From the NCBI GenBank assembly GCA_036493915.1, contig DASXPA010000247.1, positions 1-64,000 of the forward strand: a DNA stretch of 64,000 bases. The letters are read 5' to 3'. Below the pieces are notes generated by a model. It had not been told where the DNA came from and made no database searches. It saw nothing but the letters and a program-made list of their open reading frames with translations. A program made the translations under genes and the position numbers. Below, one piece after another: positions 62,879 to 64,000 of the stretch. Source of the stretch: Palsa-1392 sp036493915. GTDB lineage: Bacteria > Verrucomicrobiota > Verrucomicrobiia > Chthoniobacterales > UBA10450. The stretch's first letter is position 1, and each line of letters opens with the position of its first letter.

Positions 62879-63571
62879 GTGAAGCGGCAGTTCAATCCCG
62901 CCGATCCGGAGTGGATGGATCGGCCGCAGCCGGTTTCGCCGGAGCTGGTTTCCGATCTCCGCAATCTCCGATCGCTCAATCGTTATTTCGGCAGCTATCC
63001 CCTGGTCCGGCATTTTTTGCGGCGCTGGATTCGGCCTAACGACAACTTGCGCATCGTCGATCTCGCTACTGGCTCGGGCGATATTCCGCGGCTCGTGGTC
63101 GAACATGCGCGCAAAGTTGGCGCCCGCGTCACCGTGGATGCGGTCGACTTTCAGGCCTCGACCGTGGAAGTTGCGCGGAGTTTGAGCGAAAAATTTCCCG
63201 AGATCCGTTATCACTGCGCGGGCATCCAACATTTCGGCGAAAACCATTCCTACGACCTCGTGCTCTTTTCCCTCGCTCTGCACCATTTTACAAAGGACGA
63301 TGCGGTCGCCTTGTTGCGCCACGCTCGCGATCTTTCACGCGGCTGCGTCCTTGTTTCAGATCTGCGCCGAAATCGTCTGACGACAATTGCTATCGATCTG
63401 CTCACCACTTTTGTTTATCGCGAGCCGATGACGCGAAACGACGCCCGCGCCTCGATCCGGCGCGCTTTTTCCTTTGCAGAAATGGGCGAACTGGCGCGGG
63501 CCGCCGGCTGGCAAAAGTTCGGGCACCGCCGCTTCCTGATCGGGCGGCAGGCGATTTGGCTGGAAAGATGA
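62879..63571 (+). CDS. Class I SAM-dependent methyltransferase
   Basis: 230 residues, GTG start. LRIVDLATGSGDIPRLVVEH is motif I with the SAM-binding DxATGSGD; VDAVDFQASTVEVAR contains the acidic residue for the SAM ribose; YDLVLFSLALHHFTKDDAV is the motif IV/post-IV region. An N-terminal segment (MKRQFNPADPEWMDRPQPVS) is shared with a subset of such proteins that often neighbour polyketide-like or isoprenoid genes. The substrate is unknown. It overlaps panC by 4 nt, which may be transcriptional convenience only. Confidence 0.85.
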   Translation: MKRQFNPADPEWMDRPQPVSPELVSDLRNLRSLNRYFGSYPLVRHFLRRWIRPNDNLRIVDLATGSGDIPRLVVEHARKVGARVTVDAVDFQASTVEVARSLSEKFPEIRYHCAGIQHFGENHSYDLVLFSLALHHFTKDDAVALLRHARDLSRGCVLVSDLRRNRLTTIAIDLLTTFVYREPMTRNDARASIRRAFSFAEMGELARAAGWQKFGHRRFLIGRQAIWLER

Positions 63572-64000
63572 AGATTGTTTCGACCCTCGCCGAACTGCGC
63601 GCGCTTCCACGCGCTCCAAAGAAACGCCGAGTCCTGGTACCAACGATGGGGGCTCTGCATGGGGGGCATGTCTCGCTCGTTAGGCTGGCGCGAGAAAACG
63701 CGGGCGCGAATGGCGAAGTAGTTGTCAGCATTTTTGTGAACCCGCTGCAGTTCGAACCCGGCGCGGATTTCTCACGTTATCCGCGGCCGGAAGTGGCGGA
63801 CGAAGAAGTTTGCCGCGCGGAAGGGGTCGATCTCATCTTTCGTCCCGCGCCTAACGAAATGTATGCAGGAGATCGTTCGACTTTTGTCGAGGAGACGATG
63901 CTCTCGGAGCGGCTTTGCGGCGCTTCGCGACCGGGCCATTTCCGTGGCGTCACCACGGTGGTGACGAAATTGTTTCACCTTCTCGCGCCAGATGCGGCGG
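63568..64000 (+). CDS. panC: Pantoate--beta-alanine ligase (cut by window end)
   Basis: First 144 residues are visible from ATG 63568, overlapping the previous stop as ATGA. LVPTMGALHGGHVSLVRLA is the HxGH ATP-binding motif, VVSIFVNPLQFEPGADFSRY the pantoate/ATP region, and RLCGASRPGHFRGVTTVVTK the conserved block that follows. It makes pantothenate for coenzyme A. Two exact motif copies (63677 encodes VR, 63849 encodes PN) lie in this short piece. Confidence 0.95.
   Translation, partial: MKIVSTLAELRALPRAPKKRRVLVPTMGALHGGHVSLVRLARENAGANGEVVVSIFVNPLQFEPGADFSRYPRPEVADEEVCRAEGVDLIFRPAPNEMYAGDRSTFVEETMLSERLCGASRPGHFRGVTTVVTKLFHLLAPDAA

Larger units (their letters stand above)
909..63857. repeat. 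Dispersed 9-bp motif GCCTAACGA (uptake-sequence-like)
   Basis: Exact copies (start of 9-mer). Forward GCCTAACGA: 12518, 13548, 14806, 18427, 18950, 18995, 20081, 23225, 23849, 30830, 33329, 38540, 44165, 45217, 51767, 55690, 55703, 57710, 58128, 58356, 58371, 59831, 60336, 63034, 63849. Reverse TCGTTAGGC: 1995, 9098, 12623, 14773, 15083, 16144, 18841, 19168, 19543, 22185, 25044, 29608, 31686, 33187, 37567, 37630, 38095, 40201, 42025, 47534, 49799, 49981, 61972, 62242, 63677. One-mismatch copies include 14116, 17526, 17880, 18515, 22618, 23116, 25319, 29950, 30550, 31327, 31848, 38299, 44800, 45096, 52011, 56750, 60578, and the 8-mer CCTAACGA at 909 and 1140. Counted by eye; flanks show no further conservation. 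Confidence 0.9.

Noticed and set aside
1995..63857. GTTAGGC/GCCTAAC as integron attC core sites
   Set aside because: The heptamers fit the GTTRRRY/RYYYAAC core pattern, but the copies are single, not paired as 60-140-bp hairpins, lie inside housekeeping genes, and no integrase gene is seen.

Overview
The window is a GC-rich stretch of chromosome that most resembles a soil-type Verrucomicrobium (Chthoniobacterales/Spartobacteria-like). This is an inference. It rests on an alternative complex III plus caa3-oxidase operon, a member of the Minf_1886 family restricted to Verrucomicrobia and Planctomycetes, Gram-negative lipid A, heptose and glycosyl-transfer genes, and abundant small palindromic intergenic repeats. 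About 60 genes can be supported. No rRNA, tRNA, CRISPR array, intact insertion sequence or prophage was seen.

Layout. 1-2 kb: end of alanine dehydrogenase, a small lipoprotein with a strong terminator, and a decayed kup potassium transporter. 2-17.7 kb, all on the minus strand: GH15 glycosidase, a SpoIIAA-like protein, the respiratory operon actA-actB-actC-actD-actE-actF, a one-TM protein, sco, ctaC and ctaD (almost every junction is a 4-nt ATGA overlap), then a lipid kinase and a phosphoesterase. 17.7-21 kb: an exported protein with two alpha-crystallin domains and a frameshift, an acetyltransferase and a sodium/solute symporter. 21-28 kb: large M28 peptidase and topoisomerase IB set among decayed genes (permease tail, GT39 glycosyltransferase, AAA ATPase). 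28-36 kb: UPF0173 hydrolase, DUF1844, M16 peptidase, Minf_1886 protein, cell-envelope proteins, FmdB protein and L,D-transpeptidase. 36.6-45 kb, plus strand: aroF, mfd, surA-like, pdxA, ABC-2 permease and prenyl synthase. 45-53.5 kb: tsaD, ctp, DUF885, trxA, htrA, SDR, Rrf2 regulator and rmuC. 53.6-57.5 kb: rplU, rpmA, an adenylate-kinase-like gene, zinc ribbon, fmt, pyrH and frr. 57.6-64 kb: an LpxL-GT9 fusion, a double GT2 glycosyltransferase, an RmlC-like cupin, a methyltransferase and the start of panC.

The most striking signal is not a gene. The 9-mer GCCTAACGA (reverse complement TCGTTAGGC) occurs about 50 times as an exact copy in 64 kb, 25 in each orientation by my count, where about 0.5 is expected. 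Roughly 20 one-mismatch copies accompany it. Nearly all lie inside coding sequence and on either strand. In density, length and lack of strand bias it looks like the DNA uptake sequences of Neisseriaceae and Pasteurellaceae, which I do not know to be described in this phylum. A second theme is small palindromic elements at gene ends, which in tsaD and pdxA appear to supply the last codons and the stop.
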